From Parachlorella kessleri (Eukaryota > Chlorophyta > Trebouxiophyceae > Chlorellales > Chlorellaceae), in assembly GCA_001598975.1 (NCBI GenBank), contig BBXU01001957.1:1-64000 (forward strand): DNA of 64,000 nt. The letters are read 5' to 3'. Made by a program: the position numbers and the translations under genes. The notes below the pieces were generated by a model that saw only the letters and a list, made by a program, of their open reading frames with translations, was not told where the DNA came from and searched no databases. The first letter of the stretch is position 1, and each line of letters opens with the position of its first letter. This document shows positions 32,944-44,456 of the stretch, piece by piece.

Positions 32944-35900
32944 TCACGCGTCCTCTCGCGCTGCCCCTGACGCCTGCGACTTGCGCACACCCAGCCTGCG
33001 CCCCACCCACTGCCGCCCAGCCCCAAGGTTCGGTGGCTCCGCTGCCGGCAGGCTGCTCAGTGGCAGCGGCGGCGGCACTGCAACTCCACCAGGCATGGTG
33101 GACGCAGAAGCGGCGCCTACACGAGGGGACCCGGGACCCAGAGCAGGCAGTGGGAGCAAGACATTCTTGCCGCGTCGGCGCCGACCTCTGCCGCCTTCGC
33201 CAGGTGGATTGGCAGCCCCAGCATCGCCAGATGTGGTCAGGGCATGCAGGAGCTCCCAGGCTGCACCGGGGCACACATAAGGCAAGTGAAATGCAAGGGA
33301 TAGGGGCGTGTGGAAGGTGCCCAGAACGTTTCTCACAACAGCACGCACAGCTTCCGACACCAGCAAAGTACACCCCGGGCTGCTGTTGCGCCCAATGGAC
33401 AGGCGAGGAGATATGGCGGTGGGAGGCTAGCTGCCTGAGCTCAGCCTTGAAGCCTTCGCAAGCACACACAGTCCTAGGCTGGCAGACTCACAGCAAGCCA
33501 GCAGGGCTCGGACACAGCGCTTCCCCACCTGGCATGTTCCCCGTGCGCCTGGCTACGTCGGCGGCCGTCATGCCGTTGCAGTCTCGGATAGCCGCAACAG
33601 CCGCCCCTCCACCAGCCTCCAGTAGGCACTGTACTAAATCAAACGAGCCACGCCGGGCGGCTATGTGGACTGCAGTTTGGCCATACCTGCGTGGCAAACC
33701 GTAGTGCGTTATGGGCTCTATCAGCGTCCCCGTGCCAATGCCCTCATTTACCCACATCGCTGTTGCACCTGCTGCAGGGCGACACAAACATCACTAGGCT
33801 GCAGTCAAGCCTTTACGACTTTAACTCGAAAACCGAATGTAGTAGACGCTTACACACAGGCATTGCCTCCATCATTTACCTGTTTGTGGCTTGCACTAGG
33901 CCAAGAGCCATCTCAGGTCCTGCTGCTTCCAGCAGGCACTGTGCAATACGGCGGCGGCCGCCCACCGCTGCAGCCATGAGCGGCGTCCATGCATCCCCAT
34001 ACAGGCCAGGGTTCTGCAGGGCACACAGTTGCGAACTCAACATCCTACTAGGCAGGCTTAAAAGCAGCAAAACCGTCCTCAAGCACCATCGAGGCAGTAT
34101 GACTGGGACGGAAGCTGCAGAACACCCGCCACGGACACAACTACTGTGGAGCCATCATACAGCAACAGTGGCTCCACAGTCTTGCCATGCGTCACTCTGG
34201 TGCAACTTGAACCACCCAGCTCTCCATCAGCACGACGCCGCTAGGAAGTCCCTTCCAATAATTGCTCTTCTTTCCTCTGTGACAAAAGGGTAGTTTCCCA
34301 ACGCTCACCTCCCAAGCCACCCCAGCCGCCTCGCAGTGCTCCAGCAGCAGCCGCACCACGCCCTCATGCCCACGAAGCGCCGCGATGTACAGCGGCGCCT
34401 CGCCTGCGGAATTGCGCTGGGTGGCGATGGCGCCAGTACCCAGCAGCAGCTTGGCAAGGGCCACATAACCTAGCTCACAGGCGCGGAAGAGTGGGGAGGC
34501 CCCGCTGCGGTCGCGGGCCAGCACGTCAGCCCCCAGGCGCAGCAAATCCTACGGCAGGAAGGTAGTCCAAGTGGCTGGTGAAGGTTCATAAAGACAATAA
34601 CCAGACCATCAAAGGTGCCGTGTGACCAGCGTGGCCTTGCTCAGGCACGGTTGGGAAGCATGCACTTTTGAGCGCCTCCACGCTCCGCTCTGCCAGCTCC
34701 TCACCAAGGCTTGGAAACACTGCAGACCTTTGCTTTGATGAGGCTACACAAAGATATTCCTCAACCAGCACATTATGCGCGCACAAGGAGTCCAGACGCT
34801 TGCCATACAGCCCGGCCCACCTGAGCTACGCCACAACGGCCCTCCTCCACAGCACAATGTAGCGGCGTGACCTTGGCGCCAGAGGAGCAGTTCACCGCTG
34901 CCCGCAGGAAGAGCCCCACTTCTTGCAGGTGCGGCACGCTGCTGCCGTCGTGGACGGTGGCCGCACCACGTACTGCAGCTGCTGAGCATTCCCGGCGCCA
35001 CGCCAGCGCCTGCCCCACTGACTCTGCCTGGCACAAATCCCAAAACTGCACCGCTGTAACCCTGCTGCGCCAGCAACTGTGGCTGTCTGCAGCAAGGGTT
35101 GGATCCTGCTGCAGGACAGCATAATCCTGAAGAACGGGCACCAGGCCCGGCAGCCCAAATGTGAGCTCCATGACTCGCAGCCGTGGCAGCAGGCTGGCTA
35201 CTGCCGCCAGCTCGGCTGCTGCTGAGAGAACCACTGGGTCTGCCCACCTGCAACCGCAGTGGCTCTCTTTCTAAAAGCCATGCAGCACATGTGACTCTGT
35301 TCTCCAAAGGGACCAGCCTGTACAAAACATGCCAAGATCACCCAGGCACGAAACTGGTGAAATATTCGCAGACAAAATGCCTTGCAGCCAAGGTTAGAAG
35401 GAGCAAGCCCTAGGATAAAAATGGAGACCAACTAACCTGGCCAGGGGTAGCTGACCCAGAGTCCCAGCGGCTGCCCGCCTTGCCCGCTCCACACTGTGCG
35501 CAATTCCCGAACAATCCACAAAGTCATCTGGCAACAACCTGCCTGGCGCCAGCTCCACCCTCCCTCCACGCCCCGCTGTAAGACTACTGGCACCTACAGA
35601 CGCTGGCCCCTGTCCAGCAGACCCCTCTCCTGCTGTCGCCTCTGCCTGCTCTTGAATCCGTTCTGCCGCCAGGTCAGAATCAGCCCCACTTGCAGGTGAG
35701 GAGCCTGGCAACAGCGGGGGTCCTGCTGCTGCTTCCTGCAGTGCAAGGCAGGAGCCCCCAAGGAACAGGGCTTCCAATGCGGGGCAGGCCAACGCTACCG
35801 CCCGCAGCGCCCCCACCGTCAGGCCACTGCAGTTGTGCAGTGCCAGCAGCCGGAGGCCCCTGGGCCTGGTGCTTGCCAGTGCAGCTAAGCTGCCAGGCAG

Positions 35901-37087
35901 GCTGCAAAGGCCACCCTCCTGCAGGTCCCTGCTACCGCCAATGCTTCTGTGAAGCGCTGCACCGCCAGCTGGCTGGTCTGCTGCCTCCAGAAGCAGCTGG
36001 CCAAGCTGCTGGTCTAGCGCAGCATATGTATGGCAACCGCCAGCAGCTGGTACCAATGCAGCTTGCCCAGCCGCACCGCCAACCTGCCGCCCCATGCTAT
36101 GTCTGCTCTGCTCCACAAGCACAGAAGCCAGCGCAACATCTGGCCACTGTCGCAGGTCGAGGTGACTTAGCGCTACGCCCTCCACACTGCTGTCTTGCCA
36201 CACGGCGGCTAACAGTGCACTTGTCAGCGCCCGCGCTGTGAGCTGGAAGCAGCGCTGCATAATCAGCGTCCTCAGCTGCGCTCGACACTGCCTGTGCTGC
36301 TGACTTTCATTAACGCCAGTGTCGCAGCCAGCGGCTGCCAGCCCACCAGGGCTTCCTAACCCCAAGCCAGCCGCAAGGAGGTTGTTGGTGATGGCACGAT
36401 CCGTGACCTTTTTACAACCGCTGAGTAGTAAGACCCGCAGCTGAGTAAGACCCTGGGCTAGCAGTGCCACATCAGCATCCTCCAGAGGACACCCACTGGC
36501 ATCCAAGCTGGCTGTCCCTGTAGATGAAGTAGTACAGCCACTTGCTTAGCACTGCAGGGTGTCCAACAGTCCGACTTGACGCATGTAAAGGCTGCACCAA
36601 GACGCCAAGGCGATGCGCTGCTCGACATGCACACGAAATCCTGCAACTTGCCTGGATGACAGGAGACGATGCCTGCAAGCTTGCGTCTGCTTTCCGCCGG
36701 CACATTCCCACCCTGGTGGGGCAGTTGCAGCTGCAGTGGCGCCTGCCTGGCCACTTGAAAGAAGCGGTGCGACACCAGCTGTGCGAAAGCCACATCGCGA
36801 GGGCTTGAGAGGCCCTGAGCAAAGCATGTGGCCAGTACCTGCAAATGCAAGCCACTTCCGCTAAGCAAGGTGAACTGGCGAAGTCTGCCAGGAAACAGTC
36901 CACCCTGTTTTGTAGTTGGGAAGTTGCGGGCTGGGTTTGGCAGTGGCAACCATCTAATTTCAGACAGCAAGGAGGGCTGCCAGCAGTGCAACCGTGCAGC
37001 GCTCGAGCAGCCCACCTCGTCTGGGACGTCGGACAAGTTTGCCTGAGAGGGTGTGCCCTGGCTTTCCTCGGAGGCAGGCTGTGCCAT
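32944..37087 (-). CDS. F-box protein with leucine-rich and ankyrin repeats
   Basis: Exons in transcript order: 37087-37016, 36838-36652, 36517-35437, 35247-34821, 34548-34309, 34013-33880, 33686-33529 and 33260-32944, 871 residues, all in phase. An F-box follows the start: NLSDVPDE joined to VLATCFAQGLSSPRDVAFAQ, then LVSHRFFQVA. Leucine-rich repeats of the cysteine-containing type follow (LTQLRVLLLSGCKKVTD; LRLLALHNCSGLTVGALRAV). After a linker come at least four ankyrin repeats (KVTPLHCAVEEG; GASPLFRACELGYVALAKLL; AWTPLMAAAVGG; GQTAVHIAARRG). The C-terminus is basic with RRRRGK. F-box proteins usually bring substrates to SCF ubiquitin ligases through SKP1, so an adaptor role is inferred. 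Having both LRR and ankyrin repeats after one F-box is unusual. The second intron has a GC donor (exon ends 36652). Confidence 0.85.
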
Positions 37088-38533
37088 GCTGGCTAGCGTC
37101 TGGAGAAGCTCAGCCCTAGCACCTTGCGAGCCCAGAAAGGCCGCGTTAGAACACTACAAAGGGGCAAAGCCCCACGGGCCCAGTCACTAGGCTCTGTCTC
37201 CTGCACGCTATCGAGTTTCCTGCATAAAAGGGAGGGGAATGTGCTGGTGGCTGTGTGATCAGCCCCAGTTCAGGTCGCGAACCTGCTGAGCACGCACCGC
37301 AGGTCGTCGACCTGGCAGGATACCAAATAAGTCGCATGATAAGTCGCCACTCACAACTATAGCCTATATTCTTTAAACTTGGGAAATGATGTCAGGCACA
37401 ACTCCGAAGGGTGTGGCACATGTTCTGGATCATGGCTGATGCCGCTCATCGCGAGAGTTGAGAAGTGCCTTCAAGCCCTAAGTAGCACTAGAAGCTGTGG
37501 GCATGTGGTTGGAAGCGCGCCTGACCTGTGCAAGACCAGTTAGAACTATAAATATCCAATTCTTGTGTCAAGCACCGCACACCCAAAGCTCAGCAGGCCA
37601 GTCCAAAGTTGTCGCCAGACGTCATTGACAACGGAGTGTTGGGGTAAGTGGAGGCCTTGCATAACTAGCAAGCCGCTACCTGAAGGCTTGGCAACCTTGT
37701 CCTGAGCAGACCAAGTTTCAATGGCATGTTATGCCTAACCTGGCTTGGCAGTTGAGCGCATCGCTTGTTTATGATCATTTGGAGGTTGAGTAATTGTATT
37801 GAGAGTGAGTATTGCCCTAAGGAGACGGCATAGCCGTGTTAGGCTTGGTGCCAGTCAGCTTCATCAACTGCCAGTACGCCGCAATGACTGGCATGTCCAC
37901 CTAGATGTTTCCTTTGGATTTCAACTTGGGAGGCTTCATGGGAGCAGTGGCGCAGTTCTGACAGCTTTTTTGGTGGTAAGGAGAATAATCTCTAGTGATG
38001 GGCAGGGCCAGCTTTATGCTAGACACCATCGCTGCTTGTAAATATTGCTTTAGGGGTGATAGGTCCTTCCATCAACTTTGCAGTGCTATTGCTGGGGACG
38101 GGAGAGGCGTCCGTCAACATCTTTTATGTGTTCGAACTCTACTAGGCTAGGAGGGCAGCTAGGGCGCAACATTGTTTCCAAAGGAAGGAGCCGTTTGTAA
38201 TGTAGGATACCGGGCCCAGATGAAGTCGGTTCCATTCCTGTTTCATTTGATGGCATCTGATTGGCTGGCCTTGGGAAAAGGCGCTGGCGGGCCGCCCTTG
38301 GCATGGCCCTTGGTTACGTTATGCGAAGCCATGCCCAGCAGGTCCGTTGGATTCGGTTGAGCTGGGTTATCTACGCGACTGACCGCTGTGCCGGCGACAA
38401 ATTTTTAACATATACCTTCTATCCATGGTTATGTATGTCGCTGCTGCAGCTTGATAATAGGAGATCTTGTGACTGCGACGAATTGCGGCGAGGCCACCCT
38501 AAGAGGCGCCTTGATCAACCGGACAGTCACGTC
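37088..38533. promoter_or_regulatory. Divergent promoter region between the F-box and deacetylase genes
   Basis: 1.4 kb without an open gene. A TATA-like TATAAATA at 37547-37554 is followed about 80 bases later by a GGGGTAAGTGG donor-like site (near 37632). This could mark a 5' UTR exon and a long leader intron of the deacetylase. That is inferred from motifs only. Confidence 0.4.
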
Positions 38534-41500
38534 ATGAGGGGCTTGCTATTCGTTACAGTCGGCCTATGGCTGCTGCAGCTGGCGGCTGCGTCCTATTGTA
38601 CGTCGACTGAGCCTGCTGCTAGCTCCAGACGTGCCTCACTCACTGAGGCAAGGCTGCTGACTCTAAGGTCAACATCTGTTTTTCGTGCCCTGCAGCATGT
38701 CCTGACTCTTGCGACCAGGACGCCAAGTGTATGTGTGCCCAGTCTCAGCCGCCTGGCGGCTTGGACCCTATGGATACTCCACAGTTTATTGTGCTCACCA
38801 ATGATGACTCAGGTGCGCGTCCAGCATGAAGACACACACCTTACACTATGCATCATCGCTGCGCTTCATAGCAATATTGATGCTGGGGCAGCATTTGTCC
38901 CCACGGCTTGAGACCCTATCAAATACACGGCTTGCCTGCCTGCCTGCAGTCTCCTCCGTCACCTACCCAGTGATTCGCAATATCACAGACCGGCACAAAA
39001 ACAGGAACGGCTGTGTCATGCCGGCCACCTGGTTTGTCCAGACTCAGTTCACAGACGCCAACCTTATCATGCAACTCTACATGGACAACCATGAGATTGC
39101 CACCCACACTGTCACGCACCCGTCCCTGCCCAACGCTTCGGAGATTGTTGGGGCGAGGAAGTGGCTAAATGAGGTAAGTCTGCTAGCCCTGGATACTTTG
39201 TTTGGGGTCTTCTTGGGGCAACAGAACCCATCATGATGCACACAATCACTTTGCTGGGGTGTAGGTAAGGCAAAGAGGCAGCAGCACAGGAACTCAAACA
39301 ACCTGCATTTACAGGCTCGCACGCAATGATTTGCCTGGCGGAAGAGGTTCAGAGTTTGCTGCGCAGGTGGCTAAGGTGCCTTTAGATAAACTGAAGGGCT
39401 TCAGGGCTCCTTTCCTGGTGCATGACACAGAGCAGCGCAACATCCTGCGAGAGAATGGGTTCACATATGACAGGCAAGGGAGCCTGCCATCTGTTATGTG
39501 TGTTAGCAAATGTTGGTAGTGATCTGTGAGTGTCCCTTATAGGCCTAGTATTCTGCTGGCAAGTTGCAAGCCAGTCCGACATGGAGCTCAAACGACATCT
39601 CCTGCGGTGCTGCCTGTAATGGATAGTTTTTAGCCCACTGCCGGGCACGAGATAACCATCATGACAGCTGCCAAATGCGACCGTGCTGTCAATGCAGCTC
39701 CATCACCGATTCCTATGGAGATGATGCCCTCTCTCCAACTGCAGACAAGAAGGTTTGGCCCTTCACAATGGACTACGGCATTCCCATCGTGAGTCTTGAC
39801 AGGAAGACCTATGCCCGTGCTTCGTAAGCCTAATAACTACCCAGCTGTTGTGCTCTCGGCAAATGGAGATGCCTCCACAGCGCAGGCGGCCGCTGCACTT
39901 TGGGGCTGCTTTCTTGTTAGTTTGTACCTGGCATGACAGCCGCGTCGCCCTTGAAGAGGTTTGGTTGTAAACACACTCCTTCTCAAGCCTAATGGGTTGC
40001 GTGTGTGCAGGATTGTGCTGTGGGCACCGGCACATGTGGCGCTGATGAGACACAGCCCGGCCTTTGGGAGTTCCCGCTTTGGTGAGGATTGACCTCCAGT
40101 CTAGATTTCGTGTCAACTGGCATCCAGGAACTCCTCATGCCAGCTTGGGATACATGCTAGTGGTGCAGTTAATAACTGGGCTTACCTAGCCTCCATGTTG
40201 CCCTCACGTGCTAACAGGAACATCCAAGATGAGAATGGCATCGTGCTGGCCAGCATGGATCCTGTGGTGAGCAGAGCTTGTCTTGTGCAGTCATTCGCTG
40301 TCTTTTGTTGTAGGTTGCCCTTGCGAGTGCGTCACAGCGCACTGTGGGAGCCAGTGGGGCTGCCTTGGTGACCCCTGCTTGTCTCCAGGGGAGAGGTGTT
40401 ATGCACAGCTTGCGCAACACAGCAGCACCTCCACATGCTTGCTGGGTTTCCTCGTGCTTCCTGGCACGGCAGCATGCCTGTTTTCCGGCTGGGTGCTGCT
40501 GCCCTATTAAGACTGCCTGGGAGCCTCTCCAGCCTGAGTGCCAGCATTTCATTTAGTGTAGGCCAACACGCTTGCTCTCCTCAGCGCATGGGGATAACAG
40601 TAGGTGGACTGGTCGATGGTGACCTTGGCCATGCCTCGTCTGCCTCCCTGCTTCCAGGGTGACAACTATGAACAGTACAAACGGGAGTTTGACCGTAATT
40701 ATAATGGGGACCGTGCCCCCTTGGGCCTGTACCTGCATGCTGGGCTGCTCATGGCCTTCAGCGACCACCAGGGCCAGATCAACGACTTTCTGGAGTACGC
40801 TCTCAGCCACGACAACGTGTGGGTGGTCACCATTAGCGAGGTGGGGTCTGAGACCACTCTCCAAGCCTGCCTCCTCATCAGCGCTCCTAGTGCTGAAATT
40901 CAGTGTACGCTATGTGTATAGGTAGGCTTATGCTGCAGTGGAACACCTGCCTGCGGAGTGGGCCACGCTGATGCCTTGCTTCCTTATCCCAGAAAGAACC
41001 CTGGTGAGGGATGGGTGACTCACTGCCTGATGCAGGTCCTGCGCTGGATGAAGAACCCGGTGCCCGCTTCCCAGTACTCCCTGGACTGCAGCACGCCCAC
41101 CGACATGCAGATCCCTGGGGGCAAGCTGTGCTTCGAACCCAGCAAGGGCTGCGACCAGGTGGGATCTGCTGGTAGCTATACAGACTGAACTCCAGGTCAC
41201 TTGGTGGTAAAGAGGCTTGGGTGATACTGTGACCCTGATGGGGGACTCGTAACAAGGATGTCAGTGTGGCTGTACGAACAGGCTAGACGAACAGCCTTGA
41301 AGATGGCAGTCTGCTAATGCAGCGACGGCGGGAGCACAGTTGTAGTATAACATGGCAATGGCAGCTCACCAGGTTGAAGCGTGGCAGTGGGTATGTGAGG
41401 TTGTGCGTCCCTTTAAGGACTGGAGAGCACCGGATATGTCTGGCTGAGACAGCTTGAACCTACGACCACCAGGTTAAAAGCCCGATGCTTAGAGCAAAGG

Positions 41501-43725
41501 ACTGAAAATCCTTGTGTCATTGGTTTGATTCCAATTGTAGACAATTTATGTTTTTTTTTATGTTTCATGCAGGGCACATGGGACCAGACGGCCTGCAGCT
41601 GTACATGCCTGTCCCAAGACGACCCCAAAGCCAACGGCTACTGCCCAGACAGCAGCGGGTCTTGCACCATCCCCAAGACCTACGATGACGCCACAGGGAG
41701 CTTCCTCTGCCCTGGCGAATATTCTGACAACAGCGGCGCCCCCGGCCCGGCTCCCTCCCCATCTGCAGCTCCGGTACGACCCCGCTAATCAACATGCAGC
41801 TTGCGGTCACAGCATTTGCTGCTGCTGGATAGCAGGCGTGTCTACATTACCCATCGCATAACTCACCCCCTCACGCAGGTGCCCTGGAGCTTGTATCGCA
41901 CTGCCTAATAGCCTCATGCTGCCTGGTGTGGGGAGGGAAGGTGGCGGGGGGGGGGGGGGGGATACTGCAGCAGGGTGCATGCGGAGGTCCGAGGCTAGGC
42001 AGCAGCATGGCAGGGAAGGACAGCCTGGCTTTTGCCTGTAAGCACTGCTCTGGCTTACCTGGTTTTCTGGCTGGTGCAGGGTGCGGCCACTACTCCAGTC
42101 ACCTTTGGTTTCTACATCACTGGTGAGCTTTTGGCAGGCTTCCGTCAAGCTGCCTGTTCGGGGTGTCTGTCACAGCCTGTGCAAGGCCCCAAGGGCATCT
42201 CCAGCCCTAGCATCATTCCAGCCGTACGCTTGGTAGGTATAATTGACTCAGTTGGCACCATGGGCATGCATTTACCAACTGGGCACCGCACGCATGCATG
42301 CAGGTACCTCTGTTGCCGCAGTGGAAAGCGGGCAGTGCGACGACATCTGCGCAGCTGTTGCTCGGGTGGCCTTGGAGAATGCGACCAATTGTGAGGTCAC
42401 TGACACCACCGATGCCACGGGGAGCAGCTCAGGTAGGGCCATTCCCAAGGGAGTGGGGACTTTGGCCTTGTTGTAGGGTCGGGAGAGACTTGTGCTTTCT
42501 GCGCAAAGCACGGACAATAGCAGGCTGATGCCATACCAGTCTGGAGTCAGAAGAAGGTGCACAGACACTTGAGCGTGTCAGTGTGGTTTGCTCACAGCAG
42601 TGCCCCTGCCTGCCTTTGGTGCAGTGAAGCGCACCTATGTCGAGGTGACCATCAACAGCACCAAGCCAGACGCGTCCCGCATGGCGCTCCAGTCTGCCGC
42701 CCAGTACGGCGCCCTGGCCGCATCCCTCAAGTCTGTCGGCATCCAGTTTGATTCTGTCGGAGAGAAGTATGCTACCTCGCCCGCACCTGCCACCGCGCCC
42801 AGCGCTGGTGGGAGCACGACCGGCGACGACGCCAGCAGCGGCAGCGGGACCAACGTGGGCGCAATCGTGGGAGGCGTGGTGGGCGGCGTAGCAGGGCTGG
42901 CTGTGGCGGCAGCCACGACTTACCTGGTGAGCTACCATGGGGTTGGCCTCTGCTGAACCTTGCTGGACACCCCTTGCTCCTACCTTGTGAAACGTGGGGT
43001 GCCACTCTGGCTTCAGTTCGCGTCGCGTTGCTAGCTGTCGCCCTCAAAACGGACTTCACCAGGGGTGAACCACAAGCGGAGCAAGGCAACAGCTCAGCTA
43101 TCCCTGCCTGGCGGCTCCCTTTTGTGGCTATTTCGCACAGGAAGAAATGTGCCTGAGCCTTGCCTTCACTAGTTACCGACGCGCCTCTGTTGTGCAGGTT
43201 ATGAGGCACCTCAAGAAGAAGATTCTTGCTGGTCGCTCGCCCCCGTCATCAGGCGCAGCCAGCAAGAAGTTTGAGGAGGTAAGCAAGCAACTCAGCTGTG
43301 ATGTTGCAGGAGCTGCCTGATTGAAGGTCATCCACCCGCTCGGCAGAGCTGCGGTGCGGTGCGGTGCGGATATTGATGTCCTCATCTGCAGTTTGGGACT
43401 GCCTCTGTTGCCCCTGGTGTGCCACAACTAGGTGCTGTGCGTGGGCAGCGCAGTTGACTGTTGTGGCAGGTGTGCAATGTTTGTGCTGGCAGCAGTCAGC
43501 ACATCATGTGGCTGACGCTAACAGACTCCTCTGCACCACAGCCGCGTCAGTGCTGTGCTGTGCATGCTGCAGGGTGCTGCTGTGGTCAACCCTGTCTCAG
43601 TGCTGGCCAGTGTCCACGCCACAGGCTACAATGCCAGCCCAAGGAGCAGTGCTACACCCCGGCGTGGTTCTTTCCAGGGAGGCAGCCCCAAAAAGCTGGA
43701 ACATACTACTGTCAGCATGCAGTGA
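38534..43725 (+). CDS. Membrane-anchored polysaccharide (chitin-type) deacetylase
   Basis: Fifteen exons: 38534-38597, 38696-38812, 38950-39173, 39367-39473, 39698-39788, 40011-40081, 40218-40266, 40658-40840, 41036-41158, 41573-41773, 42080-42122, 42304-42432, 42625-42926, 43198-43278 and 43573-43725, giving 645 residues. A signal peptide is followed by a small Cys-rich segment, then a carbohydrate esterase 4 (NodB-like) domain. Motif 1 is VLTNDDS (usually TFDD), keeping both Asp. Motif 2 is THTVTHPSL, with the metal-binding His pair. Motif 3 is GFRAPFL. A Cys-rich linker and a Pro/Ser stretch lead to a juxtamembrane module (about 440-570), a Gly/Ala-rich membrane helix and a basic cytoplasmic tail starting VMRHLKKK. 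This family removes acetyl groups from chitin-like chains in cell walls. Intron 4 has a GC donor, and intron 9 holds an organellar tRNA insertion. Confidence 0.9.
41453..41489 (-). pseudogene. Partial organellar tRNA-Lys(UUU) fragment in an intron
   Basis: Read on the minus strand this gives the anticodon arm with loop CTTTTAA (stem CGGG/CCTG) and then GTAGGTTCAAG of the T arm. It matches organellar/bacterial-type tRNA-Lys from about nucleotide 26 to 58. The acceptor end and D arm are missing. It abuts the tRNA-Phe fragment head to head. Confidence 0.6.
41490..41543 (+). pseudogene. Partial organellar tRNA-Phe(GAA) fragment in an intron
   Basis: It starts within the D arm (TAGAGCA), then a perfect anticodon arm AAGGA-CTGAAAA-TCCTT with anticodon GAA, variable loop GTGTC, a perfect T arm ATTGG-TTTGATT-CCAAT, and an acceptor 3' strand. 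The 5' acceptor strand and most of the D arm are absent. GGACTGAAAATCC is typical of mitochondrial and plastid tRNA-Phe, so this is nuclear DNA derived from an organelle. It is not a working tRNA as it stands. Confidence 0.7.
41946..41961 (+). repeat. Poly-G run in a deacetylase intron
   Basis: Sixteen consecutive G in intron 10. It could form a quadruplex in the transcript, and its length may be unreliable. Confidence 0.85.
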
Positions 43726-44456
43726 GACTCGAGCTGCGCCGCCGCTGCTGTGCAGAATTGGAAGCACTGCTGATATAGCTCTTCGCTGCTCACGGACCTT
43801 TGTTAGCTTGTCCGCGGCGTATCTGTCCAATCCCTTGCTACTGCTCAATCTTGATAATTGCAGCTCCAACAGCTGTCTTGCAGAAACTCAAGAGTATAGT
43901 AACACATAGCTGAGCTTGGCTGGGCCTGTGCGATGCAGTTTGAGTTCAGAGTTCTTGCTCATGGACTGGCACAACAGCAGAAATTTTCTAGTAGACTTGT
44001 ACATTTGTCTCATCAAGTGTTTCCAAGGTGTGGGTGTCTGGATGTCGTGGCATGCTATGGTGCGTTTAGGGACTTAACACTTGCTGCTCTCTTCAAGGCA
44101 TCGCCACAGCTTCATGTCTCTTCATGAGATCAGTACCTGGTTTCAGTTTGTAAGACTTCCCTACCAAGCAGCAGTACGTGCTGTCAGGCAATATTTGTGC
44201 AGTTCTGAAGAGATATCACGAAACCAGGTAGTGCCGCCCTTCATCCCACACAAACCTGATACAGCAAATGCACGATTGGTGATGTTGTTTGGGCGGGTAA
44301 GGGGCTGAGGAAACTGTATGGTGGGCTCACAAGCCTCTGTCTGTATGGCACCTCCAAACAGGCCACCCTCAGTTGTCGGAAAGAATTGCAATTCGTAATG
44401 GAGGAATAAGAACGCTCAGGCCTCAAGGAGTACTGCCCGCCCAGCCAAGACCAGGC
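43726..44456. other. Convergent 3' spacer
   Basis: The deacetylase and the universal stress protein gene end towards each other. A TGTAA at about 44149 suits the deacetylase transcript. No open frame with support. Confidence 0.55.

Noticed and set aside
41453..41543. A functional tRNA-Phe or tRNA-Lys gene
   Set aside because: Each lacks its 5' acceptor strand and D arm, and they are fused head to head.
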